Source: Limibacillus sp. (GTDB taxonomy: Bacteria; Pseudomonadota; Alphaproteobacteria; Kiloniellales; CECT-8803). Taken from it: 64,000 bases of DNA. The stretch is taken from assembly GCA_037379885.1 (NCBI GenBank), contig JARRJC010000001.1:62001-126000 (forward strand), read 5' to 3'. The notes under the pieces were generated by a model. The model was not told where the DNA came from, made no database searches, and saw nothing but the letters and a program-made list of their open reading frames with translations. A program made the translations under genes and the position numbers. Positions 9,201 through 20,137 of this stretch are shown piece by piece; positions within the stretch are counted from its first letter, which is position 1; every line of letters starts with the position of its first letter.

Positions 9201-10204
9201 TGCGTATCGCCATCGTGAGCGACGCCTGGTTTCCGCAGATCAACGGCGTGGTGCGCACCCTGAAGCGGGTCTGCGACGAACTGGGGGCTGAAGGGCACGA
9301 GATCCTGGTCATCCATCCCGGCCTGTTCAGAACCCTGCCCTGTCCCACCTACCCCGAGATCCGGCTGGCGATCCTGCCGGGCGCGCGCCTGCGCGGACTG
9401 CTGGAGGATTTCGCGCCCGAGGCGATCCACGTCGCGACCGAGGGCCCCCTGGGTCTTTCGGCGCGTGGCTACTGCCTAAAGCGCAACCTGCCCTTCACGA
9501 CCTCCTACCACACGCGCTTTCCCGAATACGTGGCCGCGCGCTTCCCGCTCAAGCTCTCCTGGCTCTATGCCTTCATGCGGCGCTTCCACAACTCCGGGGC
9601 GGGCACGATGGTGGCGACGGAGTCCCTGCGCCGCGAACTGGCCGCGCGGGGCTTTCAGAAGATCAAGGTCTGGTCGCGCGGCGTCGACACCAAGATCTTC
9701 AAGCCCTTGGCGCCGCCTGACCTGGGTCTGGAGCATCCGGTCTTCATCAATGTCGGCCGCGTGGCCGTGGAGAAGAATCTGGAGGCCTTCCTGTCGCTGA
9801 AACTGCCGGGCAGCAAGGTGATCGTCGGCGGCGGCCCGCAGCTTGAAGAGCTGAGGCAGCGTTACCCCGAGGTTCACTTTCTTGGCCCGAAGGAAGGCGA
9901 GGAACTGGTGCGCCACTACGCGCTCGGCGATGTCTTCGTCTTTCCGAGCCGCACGGACACTTTCGGGCTCGTTTTGCTGGAAGCGCTCGCCTGTGGATTG
10001 CCGGTCGCGGCTTATCCGGTGCCGGGCCCGCTCGACGTGATCGGCAACAGCGGCGTGGGACGGCTTGACGAAGACCTCGAAAGCGCTTGCAAGGCGGCGC
10101 TGGAGATACCACGTGACCGCTGCCGGCCTTACGCCGAGCGCTTCTCCTGGCACGCCTGCGCCCAACAGTTCCTGAACAACTTGGAACCCGAGGTGCTGGG
10201 CTAG
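9200..10204 (+). CDS. glycosyltransferase family 4 (GDP-mannose-dependent mannosyltransferase-like)
   Basis: A 334-residue GT-B fold glycosyltransferase. The N-terminus MRIAIVSDAWFPQINGVVRTL is typical of the MgtA/PimB-like group, and the donor-site EX7E-type motif is seen in FPSRTDTFGLVLLEALACGLPV (about 249-270). It starts on the last base of the phosphoesterase stop codon. This phosphoesterase-GT4 pairing recurs in proteobacteria and suggests a membrane glycolipid pathway; donor and acceptor are not known. The next gene, an ABC exporter, begins 68 nt later and may be on the same transcript. Confidence 0.88.
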   Translation: MRIAIVSDAWFPQINGVVRTLKRVCDELGAEGHEILVIHPGLFRTLPCPTYPEIRLAILPGARLRGLLEDFAPEAIHVATEGPLGLSARGYCLKRNLPFTTSYHTRFPEYVAARFPLKLSWLYAFMRRFHNSGAGTMVATESLRRELAARGFQKIKVWSRGVDTKIFKPLAPPDLGLEHPVFINVGRVAVEKNLEAFLSLKLPGSKVIVGGGPQLEELRQRYPEVHFLGPKEGEELVRHYALGDVFVFPSRTDTFGLVLLEALACGLPVAAYPVPGPLDVIGNSGVGRLDEDLESACKAALEIPRDRCRPYAERFSWHACAQQFLNNLEPEVLG

Positions 10205-10272
10205 GGTTTCAACGCGCCTTCGTGCTATTGTCCGCCGGAATTTTGAGAAGCCGCGCGGAGTAACCTTCAATC

Positions 10273-12084
10273 GTGTCGACCAGTAAGCCCGCCCCCCTGT
10301 TGGCGAACCGGGAGCAGACGCTCTACCTGATGAAGCGACTGGTCCGCGGTTACATGAGCGACCAGATGCGCCGTCTGGCGCTCGCCGTGCTTTGCATGAT
10401 CCTGGCGGCCGTCACCACGGCGGGCTTCACCCAGTTGGTGAAGCCGATCATCGACGACATCTTCGTCATGCAGAAGGGCGAGCTGCTGATCCCGGTCGCC
10501 GGGTTCACGCTGCTGATCTTCGTGACGCGCGGCATCGCCAGTTATGGCGAGGGCGTGCTGATGAGCCGCATCGGCCTGACCATCGTCTCGCGCCTGCAAA
10601 GCCAGCTCTATCACCGGCTGATCAAGCAGGACATGGCCTTCTTCAACGTGACCTCCCCCGGCACGCTGGTGTCCCGCTTCATCAGCGATGCCTTCATGCT
10701 CCGGAACTCCGTGGCCAATACCCTCACCAGCCTGGGCAAGGACACGCTGACGGCGACCGCGCTCGGCGCGGTCATGTTCTACGAGGATTGGCTGCTGGCC
10801 TGCTTTGCGATCTTCATCTTCCCCGCCGCGGTCTTCCCGATCGTTAGGATCGGACGGCGCATGCGCAAGGTCTCGCGCAATCAGCAGGTTCAGACAGGCG
10901 CCCTGGCCACGGTGCTGGACGAGTCTTTCCAGGGCATCCGCTATGTGAAGGCCTACTCCATGGAGGAGCACGAGGCCAAGCGCGCGGACCGCACCATCAA
11001 CAAGCTGCTGGAGATCGCCCTGAAGGGCGCGCGCACGCGCAACGCCCTGCACCCGATCATGGAGGGCCTGGGCGGCATCGCGGTCGTTACCATCGTGCTC
11101 TATGGTGGCCAGATGGTGATCTCGGAAGCCAAGACGCCGGGCAGCTTCTTTGCTTTCATCTTCGCCCTGCTGCTGGCCTACGAACCGGTGAAGCGTCTGG
11201 CCCGCTTGAACACGGTGCTGCAGGAGGGCCTGGCGGCCGCCTCGCGTATCTTCGAGCTGCTGGACATGACGCCGGAACTCCAGGACAAGCCGGACGCAAA
11301 GCCACTCAAGGTCGGCGAAGGCCGCATCCAACTGCAGGACGTGGTCTTCTCCTACGACGGAGAGGGAAAGGCGCTGGACAAGGTCTCCATCGAGGTGGAG
11401 TCCGGTAAACGCGTGGCCCTCGTCGGCGCGTCGGGTTCGGGCAAGACCACCATCCTAAACTTGGTGCCGCGCTTCTATGACGTGGATGAAGGCCGGATCC
11501 TGATCGACGGGCAGGACGTGCGCGACGTGACCATGGAGTCCCTGCGCCGCAGCATGGCCCTGGTGAGCCAGGAGACGCTGCTGTTCGATGAGACCATCCG
11601 GGCGAACATCGCCTATGGAAACCCCGAGGCGAGCGACGAGGAGATCGAAAGCGCGGCCCGCAACGCCGGCGCGCACGACTTCATCAAGCAACTGCCGCAA
11701 GGCTACGACACGCTGGTCGGCCCGCGCGGCACCAAGCTGTCCGGCGGCCAGCGTCAGCGCATCTCCATCGCAAGGGCGATGATCCGCAACGCGCCCATCC
11801 TGCTGCTGGACGAAGCCACGTCCGCGCTCGACACAGAGTCCGAACGCCATGTCCAGAAGGCGCTCGACGAACTGATGGTGGGACGCAGTTCCATCGTGAT
11901 CGCCCACCGCCTCTCCACCATCGTGGACGCCGACCGCATTTATGTCCTGGACAATGGCCGGATCGTGGAGAGCGGGACCCATGCCGAACTGTTGGCCAAG
12001 GGTGGAAACTACGCGAAGCTGCACAGCCTTCAGTACAGTGACGAGTCGGACGGCGGCTCGCAGAAGCGCGTGGCCCAGGAGTAG
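10273..12084 (+). CDS. MsbA-like ABC transporter, fused permease-ATPase (lipid exporter type)
   Basis: A 603-residue half-transporter: a six-helix type IV exporter domain (residues about 35-335) followed by a nucleotide-binding domain. Walker A GASGSGKTT (about 384-392), signature LSGGQRQR (about 490-497) and Walker B ILLLDEATSALD (about 510-521) are all intact. The start is GTG at 10273, with GGAG rather far (12 nt) upstream. Homologues flip lipid A core or other lipids across the inner membrane as homodimers. Its place in front of DUF374, waaA, lpxK and lpxL-like genes supports a lipopolysaccharide-lipid role. Confidence 0.9.
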   Translation: MSTSKPAPLLANREQTLYLMKRLVRGYMSDQMRRLALAVLCMILAAVTTAGFTQLVKPIIDDIFVMQKGELLIPVAGFTLLIFVTRGIASYGEGVLMSRIGLTIVSRLQSQLYHRLIKQDMAFFNVTSPGTLVSRFISDAFMLRNSVANTLTSLGKDTLTATALGAVMFYEDWLLACFAIFIFPAAVFPIVRIGRRMRKVSRNQQVQTGALATVLDESFQGIRYVKAYSMEEHEAKRADRTINKLLEIALKGARTRNALHPIMEGLGGIAVVTIVLYGGQMVISEAKTPGSFFAFIFALLLAYEPVKRLARLNTVLQEGLAAASRIFELLDMTPELQDKPDAKPLKVGEGRIQLQDVVFSYDGEGKALDKVSIEVESGKRVALVGASGSGKTTILNLVPRFYDVDEGRILIDGQDVRDVTMESLRRSMALVSQETLLFDETIRANIAYGNPEASDEEIESAARNAGAHDFIKQLPQGYDTLVGPRGTKLSGGQRQRISIARAMIRNAPILLLDEATSALDTESERHVQKALDELMVGRSSIVIAHRLSTIVDADRIYVLDNGRIVESGTHAELLAKGGNYAKLHSLQYSDESDGGSQKRVAQE

Positions 12085-12088
12085 CTTC

Positions 12089-12805
12089 ATGGCGAAGTCG
12101 TCGCTGGGAAAAAAGATCCTGAAGTCCCCGGCCTTCATGAGCTTCGTGTTCTCCTTCATCGCCGTTTATCTGCGGGTGATTGAGCGCAGCGTCCGGTGGC
12201 GCCGGGACTACCATCCCGAGGCTGAAGAACTGATCGAGGGAAACAAGGCCTTCATCGCCTGTTTCTGGCATGGCCGGATGGTGATGATGAGCTCGGCCTG
12301 GACGGCACCCCCTGAACGCATGCACCTGCTGATCTCCACCCACCGGGACGGTCAGCTTATCTCTCAGCCGATCCTGAAGCTGGGCTACAAGCAGATCGAG
12401 GGCTCCAGCGGACACGGCGGCGTCCAGGCGATCAGGGAGATGACCCGCGTCCTGAAGCAGGATCATGTCGTGGCGATCACGCCCGACGGTCCCCGTGGGC
12501 CGCGCATGAGGGTCAAGCCGGGTGTCCTGAAGATCGCGCAGTTGACCGGGGCGCCCATCGTGCCGCTGGCCGGTGCGGCGAAAAGCTGTTGGATGCTGAA
12601 GAGCTGGGACCGCTTTCTCATTCCCAAACCCTTCACCAAGGGTCTCCTGTCAGCGGGCAAACCCATCGTGATCGGCAGGGACCTGGACGAGGCCGCCCTG
12701 GAAGCAGTCAGGCTTGAGCTGGAAGAAGAACTCTTGAGGCTGGCCGCGGAGGCCGATAGGGCCATGGGCCGGGAGGTCATTGCACCCGGCCCGGTCGAGC
12801 AGTGA
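12089..12805 (+). CDS. DUF374 lysophospholipid acyltransferase family protein
   Basis: A 238-residue protein with the DUF374 pattern: CFWHGRMVMM (about 55-64), STHRDGQLISQPI (about 78-90, an HxxD-type block), then VAITPDGPRGPR and a basic C-terminal part. The family is distantly related to PlsC/LpxL acyltransferases and is regularly found beside waaA in alphaproteobacteria. It probably acylates a lipid A or phospholipid precursor at the inner membrane, though direct proof for the family is thin. It begins 4 nt after the ABC transporter stop, and its last codons overlap the waaA GTG by 4 nt. Confidence 0.88.
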   Translation: MAKSSLGKKILKSPAFMSFVFSFIAVYLRVIERSVRWRRDYHPEAEELIEGNKAFIACFWHGRMVMMSSAWTAPPERMHLLISTHRDGQLISQPILKLGYKQIEGSSGHGGVQAIREMTRVLKQDHVVAITPDGPRGPRMRVKPGVLKIAQLTGAPIVPLAGAAKSCWMLKSWDRFLIPKPFTKGLLSAGKPIVIGRDLDEAALEAVRLELEEELLRLAAEADRAMGREVIAPGPVEQ

Positions 12806-14133
12806 GGCCGCCGATGTTCTGGCTGCCTCTCTATCGCTTGACGACCGAACTCGGCACGCCGCTGATCCGCGGTGTGCTGAGAAAGCGCCTGCAACGGGGG
12901 CGCGAGGACCCTGAGCGTGTCACCGAGCGATACGGCGAAGCATCGCGGGCCCGCCCCGCCGGCAAGCTACTTTGGCTGCACGGCGCCAGCGTCGGGGAAG
13001 CCGTTTCGGTACTGCCGCTGATCGCCGCCTTGAGAGAGCGCAGGCCGGAGGTCAGCATTCTCATGACGACCGGCACGGTAACCTCGGCCAAGCTCATGTC
13101 GCAGCGCCTGCCCGAAGGCGTCATTCACCAGTTCGTGCCCCTCGACCATCTCTCCTGGGTTCGCCGTTTCCTGGACCATTGGCGGCCCGACGCGGCGCTC
13201 TGGGTGGAATCGGAGCTTTGGCCCAACCTGCTTTCAGAGGCTCAGGAACGGCAAATTCCCCTGGCCTTGGTGAACGCGCGCATGTCACCCGGCTCCTTCA
13301 AGAACTGGCGGCGTCTGCCGGGCGGGCTGAAGAGCCTGCTCTCCGCCTTCGAGCTCTGCCTTGCGCAAGACGATGCTCAGGCCGAGCGGCTTCGCACTCT
13401 GGGCGCGCCAAAGGTCCTTTCCGTTGGAAACCTCAAGTACGCAGCGGAAGCCTTGCCCTGTGACCAAAAAGAGCTTTCCGGGCTCTGGGAGAAGATTGGC
13501 CGCCGCCCCCTCTGGCTCGCCGCCTCGACCCATCCCGGAGAAGAAGAACAGCTCGCCGAGGCCCACGGCCAGCTGCGCGAGGAACACCCCGGTCTCCTCA
13601 CCCTCCTGGTGCCCCGCCATGCGGAACGCGGCGACGCCATCGCCAAGCTGCTGGGCGACCGGGGTCTCTATGTCGCGCAGCGCTCGCGCGGCGAGGAACC
13701 GGATGGCGAGACCGATGTCTTTCTGGCCGATACCATGGGGGAACTGGGCCTCTTCTACCGCTTGAGCGAGATCGCCTTCGTGGGCGGCAGCCTCGTGCCG
13801 CATGGGGGTCAGAATCCGCTGGAGCCGGCCCGGCTCGAGGCCGCCATCCTTCATGGCCCTCATATGCAGAACTTCGCCCCCATCGTCGAGGCGCTGGACC
13901 GAGCCGGCGGCGCAAAGCAGGTCGCCGACGCAAGCGAATTGGCCGAGGCCCTGCACCAACTGCTGAACGATTCCGGGCAGCGCCGTCGCATGGCCGAGGC
14001 CGCACGCGCCGTCGCGAGCGCCCAGGAAGATGTTCTGGAGCGCGTGCTGGACGCGCTATCGCCGCTTCTGGACAGAGCCCTGGGACCGGCGCCGGAGGGC
14101 AGGGCGCCTCTAAAGACGGCGGCGGAACCATGA
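12802..14133 (+). CDS. waaA: 3-deoxy-D-manno-octulosonic acid (Kdo) transferase
   Basis: A 443-residue GT30 enzyme that adds Kdo residues from CMP-Kdo to the lipid A precursor. Diagnostic segments are LWLHGASVGEAVSVLPLI (about 54-71), LWVESELWPNLL (about 133-144), LVNARMSPGSFKNW and FVGGSLVPHGGQNPLEPARL (about 330-349). The GTG start at 12802 overlaps the previous stop (GTGA), and its own TGA overlaps the lpxK ATG (ATGA), so translation of the series is probably coupled. Whether it adds one or two Kdo units cannot be read from the sequence. Confidence 0.95.
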   Translation: MRPPMFWLPLYRLTTELGTPLIRGVLRKRLQRGREDPERVTERYGEASRARPAGKLLWLHGASVGEAVSVLPLIAALRERRPEVSILMTTGTVTSAKLMSQRLPEGVIHQFVPLDHLSWVRRFLDHWRPDAALWVESELWPNLLSEAQERQIPLALVNARMSPGSFKNWRRLPGGLKSLLSAFELCLAQDDAQAERLRTLGAPKVLSVGNLKYAAEALPCDQKELSGLWEKIGRRPLWLAASTHPGEEEQLAEAHGQLREEHPGLLTLLVPRHAERGDAIAKLLGDRGLYVAQRSRGEEPDGETDVFLADTMGELGLFYRLSEIAFVGGSLVPHGGQNPLEPARLEAAILHGPHMQNFAPIVEALDRAGGAKQVADASELAEALHQLLNDSGQRRRMAEAARAVASAQEDVLERVLDALSPLLDRALGPAPEGRAPLKTAAEP

Positions 14134-15110
14134 CCTGGCGCCGCGCCCCCCGCTTTTGGGCCGAACGCGGCTTGCCCGCGCGCCTGCTGGCCCCGGTATC
14201 CTGGCTGGTGGCGGAGGCGGCGCGACTGCGCCAACGGGGCGTTGAACCACACCGCGCCGGCGTGCCGGTTATCTGCGTTGGCAATCTCGTGGCGGGGGGT
14301 GCGGGCAAGACCCCCGTGGCCCTCGACCTTCTCAAGCGCCTGTCGGCGGGGGGAAAGAAGGTCTTCGCTCTGACCCGAGGCTACGGTGGACGGGAGTCGG
14401 GTCCTCTGCTGGTCGATCCTGAGCGGCACGACTGGCGCGCGGTCGGCGATGAGGCGCTTTTGCTGGCGCGGGTCGCCCCGACCGTGGTGTCGCGCGACCG
14501 CATTGAAGGCGCTGCCCTGGCGGAGGCGGAGGGCGCGGAGGCCATCGTGATGGACGACGGCTTCCAGAACCCGCTTCTGCACAAGGACCTCAATCTGCTG
14601 GTGGTCGATGGCGGCGCCGGACTGGGCAACGGCATGGTGATGCCCTCGGGCCCCTTGCGCGAGCGCCCAGACGCTGCTTTCAAGAGAGCCGACGCCGTGA
14701 TCATTCTGGGCGAGGACAAGACACGGCTTTCGGGCAAGCTGCCGCGTGGCCTGCCGCTGCTTCAGGCGGACCTGACACCGCTGCCGGAGGCCGCCAGCCA
14801 AGCCGGCCGCCGCCTGTTGGCCTTCGCTGGAATCGGACGCCCAGCGAAGTTCTTCGACAGCCTGCGGGCCACGGGTGCGGAGGTCGTGGCGGCGGTGGGA
14901 TTTCCCGACCACCATCCCTATCGCGAGAGCGAATTATCTCTATTGATCAAAAAGGGATACGAGCTTGACGCACAGCCCATCACGACAGAGAAAGACCTGG
15001 TGCGCATTCCTGCGGGCTACGCCGACGAAATCGAGTGCTTTCCCATAACCCTGCGCTGGCGCGACAGCGACCGCCTTTGGACACTGCTCGAGAACATACT
15101 CGAAAAATGA
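14130..15110 (+). CDS. lpxK: tetraacyldisaccharide 4'-kinase
   Basis: A 326-residue inner-membrane-associated kinase that adds the 4'-phosphate in lipid A synthesis. The P-loop VAGGAGKTPVALDLL (about 54-68), GYGG (about 87-90), VMDDGFQNPLLHKDLNLLVV (about 141-160) and the C-terminal TTEKDLVRIP are all characteristic. The N-terminal amphipathic or hydrophobic segment LPARLLAPVSWLVAEAARLR fits membrane attachment. It overlaps waaA by 4 nt upstream and the lpxL-like gene by 4 nt downstream. Confidence 0.95.
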   Translation: MTWRRAPRFWAERGLPARLLAPVSWLVAEAARLRQRGVEPHRAGVPVICVGNLVAGGAGKTPVALDLLKRLSAGGKKVFALTRGYGGRESGPLLVDPERHDWRAVGDEALLLARVAPTVVSRDRIEGAALAEAEGAEAIVMDDGFQNPLLHKDLNLLVVDGGAGLGNGMVMPSGPLRERPDAAFKRADAVIILGEDKTRLSGKLPRGLPLLQADLTPLPEAASQAGRRLLAFAGIGRPAKFFDSLRATGAEVVAAVGFPDHHPYRESELSLLIKKGYELDAQPITTEKDLVRIPAGYADEIECFPITLRWRDSDRLWTLLENILEK

Positions 15111-16120
15111 CCGACCAGAAGACAGCCATCACCCAGGGAATCGACCAAACGGCGACCGAGGCCGCCGACTCGGTGCTTGAGACGAAGAAGCGCCAAAGGC
15201 CCCGCGGGCGGCGCCACAGGTGGTTCGCCCGGCGGATCAAGTATCCCCTGGAAGCTCTGGCGTTCTTCCTGCTGCTCCGCTTCTTCGGACTGCTGCCGCT
15301 GGACTGGGCTTCGCGGTTCGGCGGCTGGGCGGGTGGAATCCTGATGCCGCATTTCGGGGCGTCGAAACGGGCGCTGCGCAATCTGCGGCTCATCTACCCC
15401 TCCATGCCCGAGGCGCTGCGCCGTCAGATCGTGAAAGACATGTGGCGCGACTTCGGCGCGGTCGCCGCCGAGTATGCCCATCTCGATGAGATCACCGACC
15501 TGAAGAACGGCCGCGTGACCCTCGTGGGCACGGAAGCGATGCGGCGGTCGATTGAAGCGGGCCACCCCGCGATCCTCGCCTCCGGTCACTTCTCCAACTT
15601 CGAGGTCATGCACATCGTCATGGCGCGGGTCTTCAAGAAAGTCTCGACCGTGGTGCGCCAACCCAACAACAAGCTCATCGAAGACGAGCTCGAGCGCATC
15701 CGCTCCTGCGGTGGCGGACGCCGTCTCGCCAAGGGCCGGGTCAGCGCGCGCAGCCTGCTCATGGCCCTGGAGGAAGGCGACACCCTCGGAATCCTGGTCG
15801 ATCAGAAGCTGACCAGGGGTGTGGAATCCAAGTTTCTCGGACATCCGGCCATGACGCCGACCGCCGCCGCAGCCATGGCGATCCGGTTGAACCGCCCTAT
15901 CTACATCGCGCACATCAAGCGAAAGGGGCCGGGGCGCTTCGAGTTGGCCGTGGAAGGACCCCTCGTCCCCGATTGCAACGCCCCCAGGAACGAGGAGATC
16001 AAACGCCTGACGCAGGCCCTGAACGACAAGCTCGGCGAATACATCCTGGAGCATCCGCCCGGCTGGCTTTGGCTGCACCGGCGCTGGCCCGAAGAGGTCT
16101 ACCAGAAGGCGGGGGTCTAG
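15107..16120 (+). CDS. lysophospholipid/lipid A acyltransferase, LpxL/HtrB family
   Basis: A 337-residue late acyltransferase of lipid A assembly. After a basic N-terminal region and one membrane helix (LEALAFFLLLRFFGLLPLDW, about 45-65) comes the catalytic HxxxxE block SGHFSNFEVMH (about 162-172) and the GILVDQKLTRGVESKFLG segment (about 227-244). It starts inside the lpxK stop (ATGA), so it is the last member of the coupled acyltransferase-waaA-lpxK-lpxL chain. It transfers a secondary acyl chain to Kdo-lipid A; chain-length specificity is unknown. Confidence 0.9.
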   Translation: MTDQKTAITQGIDQTATEAADSVLETKKRQRPRGRRHRWFARRIKYPLEALAFFLLLRFFGLLPLDWASRFGGWAGGILMPHFGASKRALRNLRLIYPSMPEALRRQIVKDMWRDFGAVAAEYAHLDEITDLKNGRVTLVGTEAMRRSIEAGHPAILASGHFSNFEVMHIVMARVFKKVSTVVRQPNNKLIEDELERIRSCGGGRRLAKGRVSARSLLMALEEGDTLGILVDQKLTRGVESKFLGHPAMTPTAAAAMAIRLNRPIYIAHIKRKGPGRFELAVEGPLVPDCNAPRNEEIKRLTQALNDKLGEYILEHPPGWLWLHRRWPEEVYQKAGV

Positions 16121-16228
16121 GCGCCGGGCCGAAAACGGCGCGGCTTGGCAGGGCCGGGCGCATTGCCTAGGCTCGCTGGGTTCGACAAGTCGTGGAACGG
16201 CAGCAACCGGGAAGGACGCGATACGGCC

Positions 16229-18181
<1,953 letters not shown>

Positions 18182-18203
18182 GGGGCTTGGAGGCCGAAAG
18201 CCC

Positions 18204-19115
18204 TCAACGCATCGCCGCGCTGACCGTGGGAGGCGCGCTCGCGTTGGAACTGACCGTCACGTCGGCGGTCATCTCGATGAAGTCGTCCCGCGCGCCGTAA
18301 TAGGTTCCGGACATGGGCATGGCCTGTTCCGGATCGCGCGCCACGCCAACCCGGATCAGGTTGTCGCCGCCGATGATGCCGTTGGTGGGATCGCACTCGA
18401 TCCAGCCGGGACCGGGCAGATAGACCTGGACCCAGGCATGGGTCGCGCCCGCGCCCACCATTCCGCTGTCGAAGCCTTCGAGCGCCGGGTCGTAGAGGTA
18501 GCCGCTGACGAAGCGTGCCGCCAGGCCCAGGCTGCGCGCCGCCTCCATCATGAAGAGCGCGTAGTCCCGGCAGGTGCCGGTTTGACTGTCCAAGGTGTCG
18601 AGCGGCGTCTGCACGCCCTCGGTTTCCCGCGGGATGTAGGTGAACTCTTCCTTGATGGTCCTGGTCATGGTCTCCAGGAGCGGCATGATTTCGGTCTGGT
18701 CGCGCTCCAGCAGGAAACGTCGCGCCCAGGCGTCGATGCGCTTTTCCGGATCGGGAAAATGCCGCTCGATGGCGCGCGCCAGATCGGGGTACTCCTGACT
18801 GGAATAGGACACCGGCAGGATCCGCGCCGTGGGGTCGACCGGAAAGGTGCTGTCGTTGATACCGTAGTGCTCGACCACGATGGTCGAATCGACAACGAGC
18901 TCCTCCGCCATCTCGCTAAAGGTGGCGAGCGCGACGGAATTTCCGAACACGTCATGAAACCACCGCAGCTCGTGCGCCGGGGTGATGGTCAGGCCGGAGG
19001 AGACGACGCGGATATCGTGGCTGTCGCGCGGCCGGAACATGAAACGGTGCGGCCCGAAACGGACCGGCTGGCGGTAGCGATAGCGCGTCGTGTGACGAAT
19101 GGTCAGCAGGCGCAT
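18204..19115 (-). CDS. transglutaminase-like domain protein
   Basis: A 303-residue protein with an N-terminal bacterial transglutaminase-like beta domain (RLLTIRHTTRYRYRQPVRFG, start of the family) and a papain-like core. The catalytic triad is visible as Cys in GTCRDYALFMMEAAR (about 183), His in GATHAWVQVYLP (about 228) and Asp in WIECDPTNG (about 243). It is the last gene of a three-gene minus-strand operon behind the alpha-E and ATP-grasp genes (62-nt spacer). Such clusters have been predicted to make and cleave a peptide tag or small peptide amide; no substrate is known. Confidence 0.9.
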   Translation of the reverse strand: MRLLTIRHTTRYRYRQPVRFGPHRFMFRPRDSHDIRVVSSGLTITPAHELRWFHDVFGNSVALATFSEMAEELVVDSTIVVEHYGINDSTFPVDPTARILPVSYSSQEYPDLARAIERHFPDPEKRIDAWARRFLLERDQTEIMPLLETMTRTIKEEFTYIPRETEGVQTPLDTLDSQTGTCRDYALFMMEAARSLGLAARFVSGYLYDPALEGFDSGMVGAGATHAWVQVYLPGPGWIECDPTNGIIGGDNLIRVGVARDPEQAMPMSGTYYGARDDFIEMTADVTVSSNASAPPTVSAAMR

Positions 19116-19177
19116 GACGCAGAACTAGGCTCCAATGATGAAAGCTGGACTCTTCTAATCCTCTTGGGCGAGTCCCC

Positions 19178-20137
19178 TCAAGCGTCCTGGCCGAAGAAGC
19201 GCCTCGCAATCGCGTTGGAAAGCTTGCCGGTCAGAAGCTGGATATGATCCATGCGCCAGTGCAGGGATTCGTCCCAGTAGGTTTCGCGGGCCATGGCGCT
19301 CATGGCCTCGTGAATCTCTCCCATTACCTGGGCGACTTCGCCTCCGCGTTCAAGCTGGTACTCCTCGTTCAACTGGGTGAAGACCCCGTCAAGCTCAGCC
19401 AGGGAGGTCGTCATGGACCGCGGGAAAGCGTGATCGAAGAGGAAGAAACCGGCCACGTCCGGCGCCTTCATGCCGCGTGGCTGGACCCGACGGAATGCGT
19501 GGTAGCCGGCGCCCGAACGCAGCAGCGTGTTCCAGAGCGAGGCGTCGGAGGTCGGGTCGATGGTGCCGTCGTTGCCCTCATAGCCCGGGTGACGGTACTT
19601 GATGTCGAGCAGCCGAGAGGTCTGGTCGACCCGCTCCAACTGCCGCCCGAGGCTATAGAAGCACCAGCTTTCGTCGCGGTAGAAGGTGCCTTCGGTGATA
19701 CCGGCGTGGGTCTGGCAGTTCTCCTTGATCGCGCTGCAGAGGGTCGAGAGCTCGGCCAGCGCCAGATCCTTCTTCTTGAGACTGAGAAGCCAGGAATGGA
19801 AGACGTTCAATTGCGACCACATCTCCGTCGAGATGAGATGGCGCAGGGCCCGCGCGTTCTCCCGCGCGGCACGGACCGAGAAGATGATGGAGGTCGGGTT
19901 CTCCCGATCCAGCACGTAGAAGTGCAGCACATCCTTGGCCGTGACCTTCTCATGGCTCTCCAGGAAGCGCTCGAGGTCGCTGTTGAGCTCCAGCACTGGG
20001 CGCCAGTCGGAAGCGCCGCTGCGGTCCCGGGCGAAGGTCTCGTTGACCTGCAGGATGCGGGCCAGGTTCTCGGAGCGCTCCATGTAGCGCGCCAGCCAGA
20101 AGAGGCTCTCGGCGAAACGGGACAGCAACTGGCTCAT
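19178..20137 (-). CDS. alpha-E domain protein (DUF403)
   Basis: A 319-residue all-helical protein starting MSQLLSRFAESLFWLARYMERSENLARIL, the conserved start of the alpha-E (DUF403) family, rich in conserved Glu and Arg. It overlaps the ATP-grasp gene by 4 nt and precedes the transglutaminase gene. Known comparative genomics links alpha-E proteins to circularly permuted ATP-grasp ligases, transglutaminase-like peptidases and often an Anbu-type proteasome relative. Its biochemical role is undefined; a scaffold or ligase accessory role is the usual proposal. Confidence 0.92.
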   Translation of the reverse strand: MSQLLSRFAESLFWLARYMERSENLARILQVNETFARDRSGASDWRPVLELNSDLERFLESHEKVTAKDVLHFYVLDRENPTSIIFSVRAARENARALRHLISTEMWSQLNVFHSWLLSLKKKDLALAELSTLCSAIKENCQTHAGITEGTFYRDESWCFYSLGRQLERVDQTSRLLDIKYRHPGYEGNDGTIDPTSDASLWNTLLRSGAGYHAFRRVQPRGMKAPDVAGFFLFDHAFPRSMTTSLAELDGVFTQLNEEYQLERGGEVAQVMGEIHEAMSAMARETYWDESLHWRMDHIQLLTGKLSNAIARRFFGQDA

